Source of the DNA: Martelella mediterranea
GTDB lineage: Bacteria; Pseudomonadota; Alphaproteobacteria; Rhizobiales; Rhizobiaceae
Direction of reading: 5' to 3'
Assembly: GCF_021021415.1 (NCBI RefSeq)
Contig: NZ_JAINWJ010000020.1
Span: forward strand, 1 to 64,000
Length of the DNA stretch: 64,000 nucleotides
Part shown: one piece after another, positions 17,266 to 28,338 of the stretch
How positions within the stretch are numbered: position 1 is the first letter of the stretch
Layout: each line of letters opens with the position of its first letter
Notes under the pieces: generated by a model
The model's input: only the letters and a program-made list of their open reading frames with translations
The model's database searches: none
What the model was told of the DNA's origin: nothing
Translations under genes and position numbers: made by a program

Positions 17266-17742
17266 TCACCGCCACAGAACTTCCAGAATCTCGTAGGCGC
17301 GGGCTCCGCCCGGCGCGTTCACCTCAATCGAATCGCCGACTTCCTTGCCGATCAGGGCGCGCGAGATCGGAGACGAAATCGAGATACGGCCTTCCTTCAC
17401 ATCGGCTTCGAGATCGCCGACGATCTGGTAAATCTTCTCTTCCTCGGTGTCCTCGTCCACGAGCTTGACCGTCGCGCCGAAACGGACCTTGTCGCCCGAC
17501 ATCTTGGCGGGATCGAAGATCTCCGCGCGGGTGGTTACGTCCTCAAGCTCGCCGATGCGGCCCTCATTGTAGCTCTGGGCTTCCTTGGCGGCGTGGTATT
17601 CGGCGTTTTCGGAAAGGTCGCCATGGGCGCGCGCTTCCGCGATTGCCTGGATGATCCGGGGACGTTCCTCCTGCTGGCGCCAGCGCAGCTCCTCGCTGAG
17701 CTTGGCAGCCCCGATCTTGGTCATCGGTACTTTTTCGACCAT
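17266..17742 (-). CDS. greA: Transcription elongation factor GreA
   Basis: The 158-residue protein has an N-terminal coiled coil (about residues 10-75) with the conserved [21 protein letters not shown] and a C-terminal FKBP-like domain containing [18 protein letters not shown]. It rescues backtracked RNA polymerase by stimulating transcript cleavage. The start MVEKVPMTK follows an AAGGACA ribosome site and gives the standard length. It is a monocistronic gene downstream of about 280 bases without a convincing gene. Confidence 0.96.
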   Translation of the reverse strand: MVEKVPMTKIGAAKLSEELRWRQQEERPRIIQAIAEARAHGDLSENAEYHAAKEAQSYNEGRIGELEDVTTRAEIFDPAKMSGDKVRFGATVKLVDEDTEEEKIYQIVGDLEADVKEGRISISSPISRALIGKEVGDSIEVNAPGGARAYEILEVLWR

Positions 17743-18020
17743 ATTACTGTCCTTTGGTCTGTCGTTCGACGCGGCGGAAACGGGCTCCGTCGCGTCCGTG
17801 CATGTTCTTCGTTTTCGTGGGGCGAACAGCCGTTCACTTGGGAAGTTCCCGGCCGATTTGCAACACAAAAAGAAACAGGTTCCGAAGCGTGACCCCGGAA
17901 CCAGTTTCATAGCTAACGGGCCTTATAACAGATGCGGCGGCGCGAATTCCAGACAAATCGTCTCACCCCTCCAGCCACGGCGATCGGGAGCGGCGCGGCC
18001 GGGGCTGTGGAAGAGGCGGT

Positions 18021-19544
18021 TCAGTGTCCTTCCACGGGGCGCGGCGGCTCTTTGCGATAGACCCAGTTTGCGGAAAATGACAGGGCGAGCAGGGCGAACA
18101 CGGCAACAAGCGCGCAGGCAGCGAAGCTTGCGCAATAGGCGTCGCGCGCAGCAATGAGCCAGGGGGCGTTGCTGATGCCAAGCTCACGGGCGGCATCCAC
18201 AGCGCCGGCGAGCGTCTGGCCGGTGTCGAAGGCGGCGGATGGCGGCAGGGCGGAAAGATCGACCGGCTGCATGGCGAAGCGGTATATTACGGTCGCGAGG
18301 CTTCCCAAGAGACCGACGCCGAGCGCACCGCCGAACTCGGCGCAGGTCTCCGACATCGCCGAGGCGACCCCGCCGCGTTCCGGCGGCGCCGAGCCGATGA
18401 TCAGCCCGGTCGTTGTCAGGATCGCGGGAATGAAGCCGAGGCCGAGAACGACATTGGCGATCAGCATGCCGGCAAGGCTCTGGTAATAGGCGGCAATACC
18501 GATGGCCGCGGCGCCGACCGCGTTGATCACCAGACCTGTGATGACCGTCGGGATCGGGCCGAGGCGGTTGGTTACCCGCCACGCCTGCAGCGACATGACG
18601 GTGAAGAACACACCGGGCAGGGCGCTCCACAGCGCTGCCTCCAGCGGGCTCATGCCCAGCACGAGCTGGAAAAACTGGGCCTGCAGCAGGAAGATCGAGA
18701 ACATGAAGAACACGACCGCCATATTGACCAGCATAGAGACCGTAAAGGCCGGCCGGCGGAACAGTCTGAGGTCGATCAGCGGCTCGGGAATACGGTTCTG
18801 CCTGCGGACAAACAGGATGCCGAAGGCAATGCCGGCCGCAACCGGCAGCAGGTCGGTTGCGTGAAAGCCATGGGCGGCGATCTGCTTGAAGCCGTAAATC
18901 ACCGGCAGCACGGTTGCCAGTGACAGGAAAACGCTTGTCAGATCGAGCCGCGGGCTCTCCCCTGAACGGTATTCCGGCAGCAGAAAGGGACCGCTTGCCA
19001 GAAGGGCCAGCATGATCGGTACGTTGACCAGAAAAACCGAGCCCCAGTGAAAGAAATGAAGCAGCACCCCGCCGATCAGCGGCCCGACGAGGCCGCCGAG
19101 CGCAAAGGCCGTGCCCCAGACGCCGATCGCGCGGTTGCGTTCGCTCTCGTCGCGAAACATGTTCATGATCAAGGACAGTGTCGAGGGCGCGACCGTGGCG
19201 CCGGCAATGCCCAGCAGCGCGCGGGCGAAGATCAGCATGTCCGCCGTCTGGGCCATGGCGGCGAAGATCGAGGTCAGGGCGAAAGCCGCCGCGCCGATCA
19301 GGAGCAGCTTGCGCCGGCCGATGCGGTCGCCAAGCGCGCCCATCGTCACCAGGAAGCCCGCGACCATGAAGCCGTAGATATCGTTCATCCACAGAAGCTG
19401 CGGCGCGGACGGCTCCAGTTCGCGCACGATCGAGGGGATGGCGAGGAACAGCACCGAAAGGTCCATCGAATAGACCAGACAGGCGACAGAAAGGACCACG
19501 AGGCCCACCCATTCGCGGCGGGTCGCCTTGACGGTTTCGGTCAT
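18021..19544 (-). CDS. MFS efflux transporter of the DHA2 family (SmvA/QacA-like)
   Basis: The 507-residue protein has about fourteen membrane helices. Its N-terminal domain carries SMDLSVLFLAIPSIVRELEP, LLWMNDIYGFMVAGFLVTMG and the loop motif GALGDRIGRRKLLLIG. RALLGIAGATVAPSTLSLI is the motif C of drug-proton antiporters. This pattern is close to SmvA-type pumps for quaternary ammonium compounds and methyl viologen. The start MTETVKATRREW was chosen because upstream sequence is not protein-like. No regulator gene is adjacent. Confidence 0.87.
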   Translation of the reverse strand: MTETVKATRREWVGLVVLSVACLVYSMDLSVLFLAIPSIVRELEPSAPQLLWMNDIYGFMVAGFLVTMGALGDRIGRRKLLLIGAAAFALTSIFAAMAQTADMLIFARALLGIAGATVAPSTLSLIMNMFRDESERNRAIGVWGTAFALGGLVGPLIGGVLLHFFHWGSVFLVNVPIMLALLASGPFLLPEYRSGESPRLDLTSVFLSLATVLPVIYGFKQIAAHGFHATDLLPVAAGIAFGILFVRRQNRIPEPLIDLRLFRRPAFTVSMLVNMAVVFFMFSIFLLQAQFFQLVLGMSPLEAALWSALPGVFFTVMSLQAWRVTNRLGPIPTVITGLVINAVGAAAIGIAAYYQSLAGMLIANVVLGLGFIPAILTTTGLIIGSAPPERGGVASAMSETCAEFGGALGVGLLGSLATVIYRFAMQPVDLSALPPSAAFDTGQTLAGAVDAARELGISNAPWLIAARDAYCASFAACALVAVFALLALSFSANWVYRKEPPRPVEGH

Positions 19545-19675
19545 GGGGTATGCTCCGGATTCGGCACAAGTTTGCGAAGTGCTGCACGCGTTACCCCAAA
19601 ACGCGGACGCATCCCAGCATTTTGCGATTCGCGCACCCAATTAGGAGCCGATTCCACGAGATCGGCTGCAATGAA

Positions 19676-19701
19676 AAATGCGCCGGTCGTCCGGCGCATT
19701 T
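19676..19701 (-). terminator. Rho-independent terminator of the VOC gene
   Basis: A perfect 11-bp stem (19676-19686 with 19691-19701) and a 4-base loop. Read on the minus strand it ends in a short T run. It lies 22 bases past the stop of the gene starting at 20500. Confidence 0.8.
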
Positions 19702-19723
19702 GAGGTCGGAATGGCGTTGATCC

Positions 19724-20500
19724 TCAGCGTTTCATGGAGACGAGGCAGAAGAATGCGCCCTGCGGATCCAGAAACTGGGCGACGACCGCGCCGTCCGGAA
19801 CGTCCATCGGACCGTTGAGCAACTGCCCGCCGCCGGCCTTCACCCGCTCGATCGCGGCATTGAGGCCATCGACCTGGAAATAGTAGCTCCAGGCCGGCGT
19901 GGGCATGCCGTCGGGCATCCGCATCATGCCGCCGAGATCGTCGTTATCGCCGGCGAAGAGGTGATATTTGCCCATCGGGCCCATATCGACCTCTTGCGTC
20001 GGCTTCCAGCCGAACATCTTGCCGTAGAAGGTGACGGCGGCCTGGGGATCGCTTGTGTAGAGTTCGCTCCACGCCACGGTTCCGGTCGTGCCTTTCGGCG
20101 GAAACTCCGGCATGCCGTTTTCAGGTGCGATCGGCGTGAAGACGCTGATTGCCGCGCCCTGCGGATCGCTCACCACCGCAAACCGGCCGACCCCCTGAAT
20201 GTCGTGCGGCGCCATCAGCACATCGCCGCCCGCTGCCTTGAATTCGGCGGCCTTGGCGTCAACATCCTCGACATGGACATAGCCCATCCAGTGCGGCGGA
20301 ATGTCCTGCGCGCACATGTCCTCGGTCAGTTCCATCAGACCGCAGACATGGCTCTCATAGCCTTCGATGCCGAGCAGCGTGTAGGCCACATCGGGATGGC
20401 CGGCATCCTGAGCCTTCCAGCCGACGACATCCTGATAGAAGGCCTTCGCGGCCTCGGCATCCGTCGTCATCAGATCGTACCAGATAAATTCGCTCGCCAT
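19724..20500 (-). CDS. Two-domain VOC-family protein
   Basis: The 258-residue protein has two tandem glyoxalase-like domains. The first (about residues 1-125) begins EFIWYDLMTTDAEAAKAFYQ and ends SDPQGAAISVFTP. The second (about 140-255) begins VAWSELYTSDPQAAVTFYGK and ends LDPQGAFFCLVSM. Several usual metal ligands are replaced (for example the terminal Glu by Ser/Cys), so catalysis is uncertain. It resembles proteins annotated as hydroxylase or antibiotic-resistance-like. Its promoter contains a 12-bp palindrome overlapping the -10 box, so it is probably repressor-controlled. Confidence 0.85.
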   Translation of the reverse strand: MASEFIWYDLMTTDAEAAKAFYQDVVGWKAQDAGHPDVAYTLLGIEGYESHVCGLMELTEDMCAQDIPPHWMGYVHVEDVDAKAAEFKAAGGDVLMAPHDIQGVGRFAVVSDPQGAAISVFTPIAPENGMPEFPPKGTTGTVAWSELYTSDPQAAVTFYGKMFGWKPTQEVDMGPMGKYHLFAGDNDDLGGMMRMPDGMPTPAWSYYFQVDGLNAAIERVKAGGGQLLNGPMDVPDGAVVAQFLDPQGAFFCLVSMKR

Positions 20501-20550
20501 GTGTTTTCTCCCTGTCGCCGGAAACCGGTGCTGTGTGGTCTGTTGTTTAA

Positions 20551-20580
20551 GTTGATATCAACCTATAATATCCTGGTCAA
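20551..20580 (-). promoter_or_regulatory. Promoter and palindromic operator of the VOC gene
   Basis: Read on the minus strand, a -35 box TTGACC (20575-20580) is followed after 17 bases by TATCAA (20552-20557) as -10. A perfect palindrome GTTGATATCAAC at 20551-20562 covers the -10. It resembles MarR-type operator dyads. The regulator is not in the neighbourhood. Confidence 0.6.
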
Positions 20581-20845
20581 GCCTATAGTGGCATCCGGAT
20601 CGTAGCGGCTGATCATGACAAGAGCAGGACTTTAAGCGAACGGCCTCAACCGGCATTGCCAAGTTTCGAGGCCCGCGCTAGATTTTCTTATAGTGGACCT
20701 TCGCGCCGATGGCGTCGTGCGCAGGGGAAGGCCGCGATCACCATGATAATGGTCCTGCACGCCCGGACGTTTGAGCGCTTGTAAAGAGGCGCTTCGAACC
20801 GGGCAGGGGAGCAATCCGTCCGGTTCAGCGGATGAGGATTGACCC
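20581..20845. other. Intergenic region upstream of the creatinase gene
   Basis: No credible gene was seen. The stretch TTATAGTGG or TATAGTGG occurs twice (20583-20591 and 20690-20698). A weak stem with GCGCTT/AAGAGGCGC is near 20773-20793. Promoter elements for the creatinase gene must lie here but are not clear. Confidence 0.4.
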
Positions 20846-22066
20846 ATGAACGAACTGGCCACGCGCCCTGAGAATTTCGTTTGCGAGAATGGCGACAAGG
20901 CGCCGCTGCCCTTCAGCCAGGCGGAATATGACCGCCGTCTTGCGCTTCTGCGCGCGACGATGGAGGCACGCGGCATTACCGCCGTGCTGTTCACCTCCAT
21001 GCACAACATTGCCTATTATTCCGGCTTTCTCTACTGCGCCTTCGGCCGGCCCTTCGGCTGCGTGGTGACCGCTGAGCGCTGCACCACGATCTCCGCCAAT
21101 ATCGATGCCGGCCAGCCCTGGCGGCGCAGCCATGGCGACAACATCATCTATACCGACTGGAAGCGTGACAATTTCTGGCGCACGGCGGCCGGTGCTCTCA
21201 AGGGGCATGCCCGGATCGGCATCGAGGGCGACCACATGACCCTCGCCGCCCGCTCCGCGCTTGAAACCGCGATCGGCGCTGCGGAAATCGTCGATATCGC
21301 GGCCGATGTCATGGCGCTGCGCATGATCAAGTCCGCCGAGGAGATCGCGTTGATCCGCGAAGGGGCCCGCATCGCCGATATCGGCGGCGCGGCGATCCGG
21401 AATGCGATCTGTGAGGGCGCGCGCGAGGTCGATATCGCCATGGCCGGGCGTGATGCGATGGAGCTTGCCATCGCCGAAGCCTTTCCGGATGCGGAATATC
21501 GCGACACCTGGGTCTGGTTCCAGTCGGGGCTGAACACCGACGGCGCGCATAATCCGTTGACCGCGCGGCGTCTTCGGCAGGGCGATATCCTCAGCCTCAA
21601 CGCCTTCCCGATGATCTCCGGTTACTACACCGCGCTGGAACGCACGTTGTTTCTCGGTGCGCCGGATGCAGCGTCGCTGAAGCTATGGGAGACGAACGTC
21701 GCCGCCCATGAACTCGGTATGTCGCTCATCCGTCCGGGCATCTCGTGCGCCGCGATCTGCGCCGAGGTCAACCGGTTCTTCGCCGAGGCCGGCGTGCTGC
21801 AATACCGCTCCTTCGGCTACGGCCATTCCTTCGGCCTGCTCAGCCATTATTATGGCCGCGAGGCAGGGCTCGAACTGCGCGAGGATATCGAGACCGTGCT
21901 TGCGCCCGGCATGGTGATTTCGATGGAGCCGATGCTGTTCGTGCCGGAGGGCACGCCGGGCGCCGGCGGCTACCGCGAGCACGACATTCTGGTCGTGGGC
22001 GAGGACGGCGCCGAGAACATCACCGGTTTTCCCTATGGCCCGGCGCACAACATCGTCGGCGCCTGA
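20846..22066 (+). CDS. Creatinase (creatine amidinohydrolase)
   Basis: The 406-residue protein follows Pseudomonas putida creatinase along its whole length, as I recall that sequence. Examples are NIAYYSGFLYCAFGRPFGCV, ISANIDAGQPWRRS, MIKSAEEIALIREGARIADI and GYGHSFGLLSHYYGREAGLE. It has the pita-bread M24 fold but hydrolyses creatine to sarcosine and urea without metal. The catalytic His of the family is His235 (FQSGLNTDGAHNP), with Glu265 (TALER) and Glu361 (SMEP). No creatininase or sarcosine oxidase gene is adjacent, so the pathway is not clustered here. A related guanidino substrate cannot be excluded. Confidence 0.88.
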   Translation: MNELATRPENFVCENGDKAPLPFSQAEYDRRLALLRATMEARGITAVLFTSMHNIAYYSGFLYCAFGRPFGCVVTAERCTTISANIDAGQPWRRSHGDNIIYTDWKRDNFWRTAAGALKGHARIGIEGDHMTLAARSALETAIGAAEIVDIAADVMALRMIKSAEEIALIREGARIADIGGAAIRNAICEGAREVDIAMAGRDAMELAIAEAFPDAEYRDTWVWFQSGLNTDGAHNPLTARRLRQGDILSLNAFPMISGYYTALERTLFLGAPDAASLKLWETNVAAHELGMSLIRPGISCAAICAEVNRFFAEAGVLQYRSFGYGHSFGLLSHYYGREAGLELREDIETVLAPGMVISMEPMLFVPEGTPGAGGYREHDILVVGEDGAENITGFPYGPAHNIVGA

Positions 22067-22537
22067 TCAGGCGTTGTTCTGAAGCCGCTGAAGGTAGGCG
22101 TCGAACTTTGCAAGCGTCTGCTTTCCGCCATCAACGGCGCCGAAATCTATGGTCGCGTCGCGAGCCTCGACCGTTTCGAAGATCAGGATCAACGAAACGC
22201 GGGTTTTTCCGCCTTCGTCCTCGAGCAGGATCAGGCCCCGGAAATGGGCGGGCTCGCCGAGTTCGCCGCCATGGTCGTAGGCAATGCGGGCCGGAGGGGT
22301 GATCTCCGTGTAGCGGATCCAGTTGGGCCAGTCCTTGCCGTCGGGACCGTGCATCGTGTAGTGCCACAACCCGCCGACGGAAAAGTCCATGGCGTGGGTC
22401 TCGTTGACGAACCCTTCCGGCCCCCACCACTGGTCGAGGTGCTTTTCATCGGAAAGCGCCTTGAACACCAGTTCGCGCGGGGCGTCCATTATGCGCTCCA
22501 GACGGATGATTTTTGCGGGATCAAGTTCAGCGGTCAT
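22067..22537 (-). CDS. SRPBCC/AHSA1-domain protein (second of two)
   Basis: The 156-residue protein is a single AHSA1 (Bet v 1-like) domain: IIRLERIMDAPRELVFKALSD, WWGPEGFVNETHAMDFSVGG and a long C-terminal helix. The fold makes a hydrophobic pocket for small ligands. No enzyme motif is visible. It overlaps the preceding AHSA1 gene by 11 bases and is the last gene of an arsR-AHSA1-AHSA1 operon. The pair is probably a duplication, since both contain the same WWGP and GG blocks. Confidence 0.85.
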   Translation of the reverse strand: MTAELDPAKIIRLERIMDAPRELVFKALSDEKHLDQWWGPEGFVNETHAMDFSVGGLWHYTMHGPDGKDWPNWIRYTEITPPARIAYDHGGELGEPAHFRGLILLEDEGGKTRVSLILIFETVEARDATIDFGAVDGGKQTLAKFDAYLQRLQNNA

Positions 22538-22988
22538 CGTTTTCTCCCTTTAGAAACTGTGCAAGGCGGTCGAGATTCTGGTCGTTGGCGGCCTTGAGGA
22601 AGTGGGCCATGGCCTGGTTTTCCTCGGTCGGCTCGAATTCCATTACCCAGACAAGGCGGCTTCCGCCGGCGTGATCCTCGAACCGCATTTCCAGCACGAA
22701 ATCATGCACCGGCAGATGATGGCGGGCGCGGACCATGCGCCCGTCCTCGATCGCCAGAAAACTCCAGTGGTTGTCGAATTCATCGCCGTTCGAGGCGGTC
22801 ATGACGATCCGCCAGCGGCCGCCGGGGCGAAAATCGAACGCCGTGATGCGGTTTTCGAACCCGTGCGGCCCCCACCAGCGTGCGAGCTTTGCCGGATCGG
22901 CCACCGCGGAAAACAGCGTATCGCGGTCCTGCGGAAAGTGTCTTTCGTTGTGGATTTCGAGGCTTGCGCTGGGCTTTTCCTCGCTCAT
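22527..22988 (-). CDS. SRPBCC/AHSA1-domain protein (first of two)
   Basis: The 153-residue AHSA1-family protein has LEIHNERHFPQDRDTLFSAV, then RWWGPHGFENRITAFDFRPG and a C-terminal helix with MAHFLKAANDQNLDRLAQFL. The start MSEEKPSAS overlaps the arsR gene stop by four bases, showing translational coupling. Such ArsR-linked AHSA1 proteins are widespread in soil bacteria. Ligand and role are unknown. Confidence 0.85.
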   Translation of the reverse strand: MSEEKPSASLEIHNERHFPQDRDTLFSAVADPAKLARWWGPHGFENRITAFDFRPGGRWRIVMTASNGDEFDNHWSFLAIEDGRMVRARHHLPVHDFVLEMRFEDHAGGSRLVWVMEFEPTEENQAMAHFLKAANDQNLDRLAQFLKGENDDR

Positions 22989-23317
22989 TGCGTTTCCTCC
23001 TTCTGGATTTTCGCGAGATGGGCTTCCAGCCGGTCGAGCCGCTGTTCCCACAGCGCCCGGTAGTCCGAAAGCCAGCCATCGACCGCCTTCAGCGTCTCCG
23101 GCTCTATCCGGCAGGGCCGGGTCTGCGCCTCCCGGCCGCGGGAGATCAGCCCGGCGCGCTCCAGCACCTTCAGATGCTTGGAGACCGCCGGCAGCGACAT
23201 GGCGAACGGTTCAGCCAGTTCATTCACCGTCGCTTCGCCCTTGGACAACCGGGCAAGGATCGCGCGGCGGGTCGGATCGGCGAGGGCGGAGAGCGTCTGG
23301 GTCAGCGGATCGGACAT
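22985..23317 (-). CDS. ArsR-family winged-helix repressor
   Basis: The 110-residue protein has the ArsR fold: LSALADPTRRAILARLSKGE, VNELAEPFAMSLPAVSKHLK (recognition helix) and VLERAGLISRGREAQTRPCR. There is no metal-binding Cys pair of the arsenic-sensor type, so it probably senses an organic ligand or the state of its AHSA1 partners. It is first in the operon. The 34-bp dyad 7 bases upstream is its probable autoregulatory site. Confidence 0.9.
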   Translation of the reverse strand: MSDPLTQTLSALADPTRRAILARLSKGEATVNELAEPFAMSLPAVSKHLKVLERAGLISRGREAQTRPCRIEPETLKAVDGWLSDYRALWEQRLDRLEAHLAKIQKEETQ

Positions 23318-23323
23318 CTTTTG

Positions 23324-23382
23324 TTTATCCCATCGGTTAATTAACCTATTGGATAAATAAAGGAGGCAAATCTCTGCGTCAA
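23324..23382 (-). promoter_or_regulatory. Promoter and 34-bp nested dyad operator of the arsR-AHSA1 operon
   Basis: On the minus strand, TTGACG (23377-23382) is followed after exactly 17 bases by TATTTA (23354-23359). The dyad at 23324-23357 consists of TTTATCC, 4 bases, the 12-bp palindrome GGTTAATTAACC (23335-23346), 4 bases, then GGATAAA. Both arms are perfect and symmetrically spaced. Binding would cover the -10 box and the transcription start. Confidence 0.75.
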
Positions 23383-23385
23383 CCC

Positions 23386-23417
23386 CAAAGAAAAGGGCAG
23401 GCGCTGGGCCTGCCCTT
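23386..23417 (-). terminator. Rho-independent terminator of carB
   Basis: A 10-bp perfect stem (23393-23402 with 23408-23417), 5-base loop and a T-rich tail on the minus strand (TTTTCTTT). It lies 27 bases beyond the carB stop. Confidence 0.85.
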
Positions 23418-23443
23418 CATAAGGTGTCTCAGTCCGATACGGT

Positions 23444-26926
<3,483 letters not shown>

Positions 26927-27169
26927 GGGCGGTATCCGTCGTTTCTTTTTATCATCCCTGCATCAAAAACCGGCGCGGTTGACCGGGCCGGGTAAGGGAC
27001 GTGAAATCATGTAGGCTAGGTGGGCCTTATAGGGAAATTGCCATGGCAACGGAACCCCGAAAATGCACCGCGTGAACCGCAATCAACCAAGTTTTTCGCG
27101 CTTCGATGCACTTAAGTGTGAACTTTTCGTTTACATGCTGCGTTATTACTCCAAACCGGAGACAAAACC

Positions 27170-27337
27170 ATGTTTGAATATCTGCCTCTTATCGCATTCC
27201 AGATCGTGTTCGCGGCTGCAGGACTTGCTATTCTTTACAGGATCGTCGGCGGCAGGATTTTCGGCGCGGACGACGCCCAGCGCAAAACCAGCCATGGCGA
27301 AATCTTTCGCAAGGCCTCCAAGACCTCGCATGCCTGA
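27170..27337 (+). CDS. Small single-pass membrane protein
   Basis: A 55-residue reading frame starts MFEYLPLIAFQIVFAAAGLA, giving one hydrophobic helix at about residues 5-25. A basic, polar tail follows (FGADDAQRKTSHGEIFRKAS). The ATG follows GGAG with 8 bases spacing. It sits alone between carB and the ICL-family gene. No family is recognised. A helix plus charged tail and a good ribosome site favour a real gene. Confidence 0.5.
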   Translation: MFEYLPLIAFQIVFAAAGLAILYRIVGGRIFGADDAQRKTSHGEIFRKASKTSHA

Positions 27338-27371
27338 GCGCGCGCACGTCACCCGGTGACGCCCGCCGGCG

Positions 27372-28196
27372 TCACCTCCTCGGCGGCGTGGTCAAACTTT
27401 CCGCCTCGCTGCCTTCTATCCTTTCGTAATTGAACGTTCCCTCCGTCAGCACTTCTTCCGCCGCCCGTTTCAGGCCGGCAAGCGCCGCTCGGGCAAACGA
27501 GCCGCCGACGCTGATGCGCCTAACGCCGACGCGTTCCAGCGCGGTGACGGAATAGTTCTTGCCCTGAAGCCCCATCACCACGTTGACCGGCTTGTCGACG
27601 GCCCGGCAGACCGTCGCGATCGCCTCGATATCCGGCAATCCGGGTGCGTAGAGCACATCCGCGCCGGCTTCGGAAAAGGCCTGGAGACGCCGGATCGTGT
27701 CGGCGAGATCGGGGCGCCCCCACAGAAAATTTTCCGAGCGCGCGGTGAGAATGAACGGCTTTCCGGCCCGAGCTCCCGCCGCCGCGCGCACGCGCTCGAC
27801 GGCGGCGTCGAAATCATACATCGGATCGTCGGGTCGTCCCGTCGCGTCCTCGATCGAGCCGCCGACGAGACCCGCCTCGATGGCGAGCCGGATCGTCAGC
27901 GCGCAGTCCTCGGGCAAATCCCCGAAGCCGTTTTCAAGGTCGGCGGAAACCGGCAGGTCGGTGGCCTCCACGATGGCCTTGGCGTTGGCAAGAATGTCGT
28001 CGCGCGACAGGTCCGCAGCCGAATCGCGGCGGCCGAGCGAAAAGGCAAGCCCCGCGCTGGTGGTCGCTAGCGCCTCGAAGCCGAGATGGGCCAGCAGGCG
28101 CGCCGATCCGGCATCCCATGGATTGGGCATGACGAAAGCACGTTTTCGTTCATGCAGCGTCATGAACCGGTGATATTTTTCTTCCTGCGTCGCCAT
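27372..28196 (-). CDS. Isocitrate lyase/PEP mutase-superfamily protein
   Basis: The 274-residue protein has the ICL/PEPM barrel: FVMPNPWDAGSARLLAHLGF, LATTSAGLAFSLGRRD, VSADLENGFGD (metal-binding acidic cluster) and GGSIEDATG. The catalytic Cys motif of true isocitrate lyase (KKCGH) is absent, so it is one of the many carboxyvinyl-phosphonate mutase/2-methylisocitrate lyase-like or oxaloacetate-hydrolase-like members. Substrate unknown. The start MATQEEKYH follows TGGAGGGGCGG. Confidence 0.83.
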   Translation of the reverse strand: MATQEEKYHRFMTLHERKRAFVMPNPWDAGSARLLAHLGFEALATTSAGLAFSLGRRDSAADLSRDDILANAKAIVEATDLPVSADLENGFGDLPEDCALTIRLAIEAGLVGGSIEDATGRPDDPMYDFDAAVERVRAAAGARAGKPFILTARSENFLWGRPDLADTIRRLQAFSEAGADVLYAPGLPDIEAIATVCRAVDKPVNVVMGLQGKNYSVTALERVGVRRISVGGSFARAALAGLKRAAEEVLTEGTFNYERIEGSEAESLTTPPRR

Positions 28197-28338
28197 AAGC
28201 CGCCCCTCCAGTCGTGCTCGTTGGGAACGTATAGGGAACATTCTCAACTGTAAAGAGATCAGGCCGGGTTTGCGCGCCGCCAACACGGGTTGAACAAAGG
28301 GGAGAGTGGCGCGTTAGCTTTTCAAACCGGAGACATTT

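Noticed and set aside
20846-22066. Methionine aminopeptidase or Xaa-Pro peptidase for the M24-fold gene
   Set aside because: The metal ligands of the peptidases are not the pattern seen. The conserved blocks and catalytic His match creatinase.
27038-27049. Palindrome TTGCCATGGCAA upstream of carB as an operator
   Set aside because: It is a perfect 12-mer, but no -35/-10 pair lines up with it, so there is too little to support a call.
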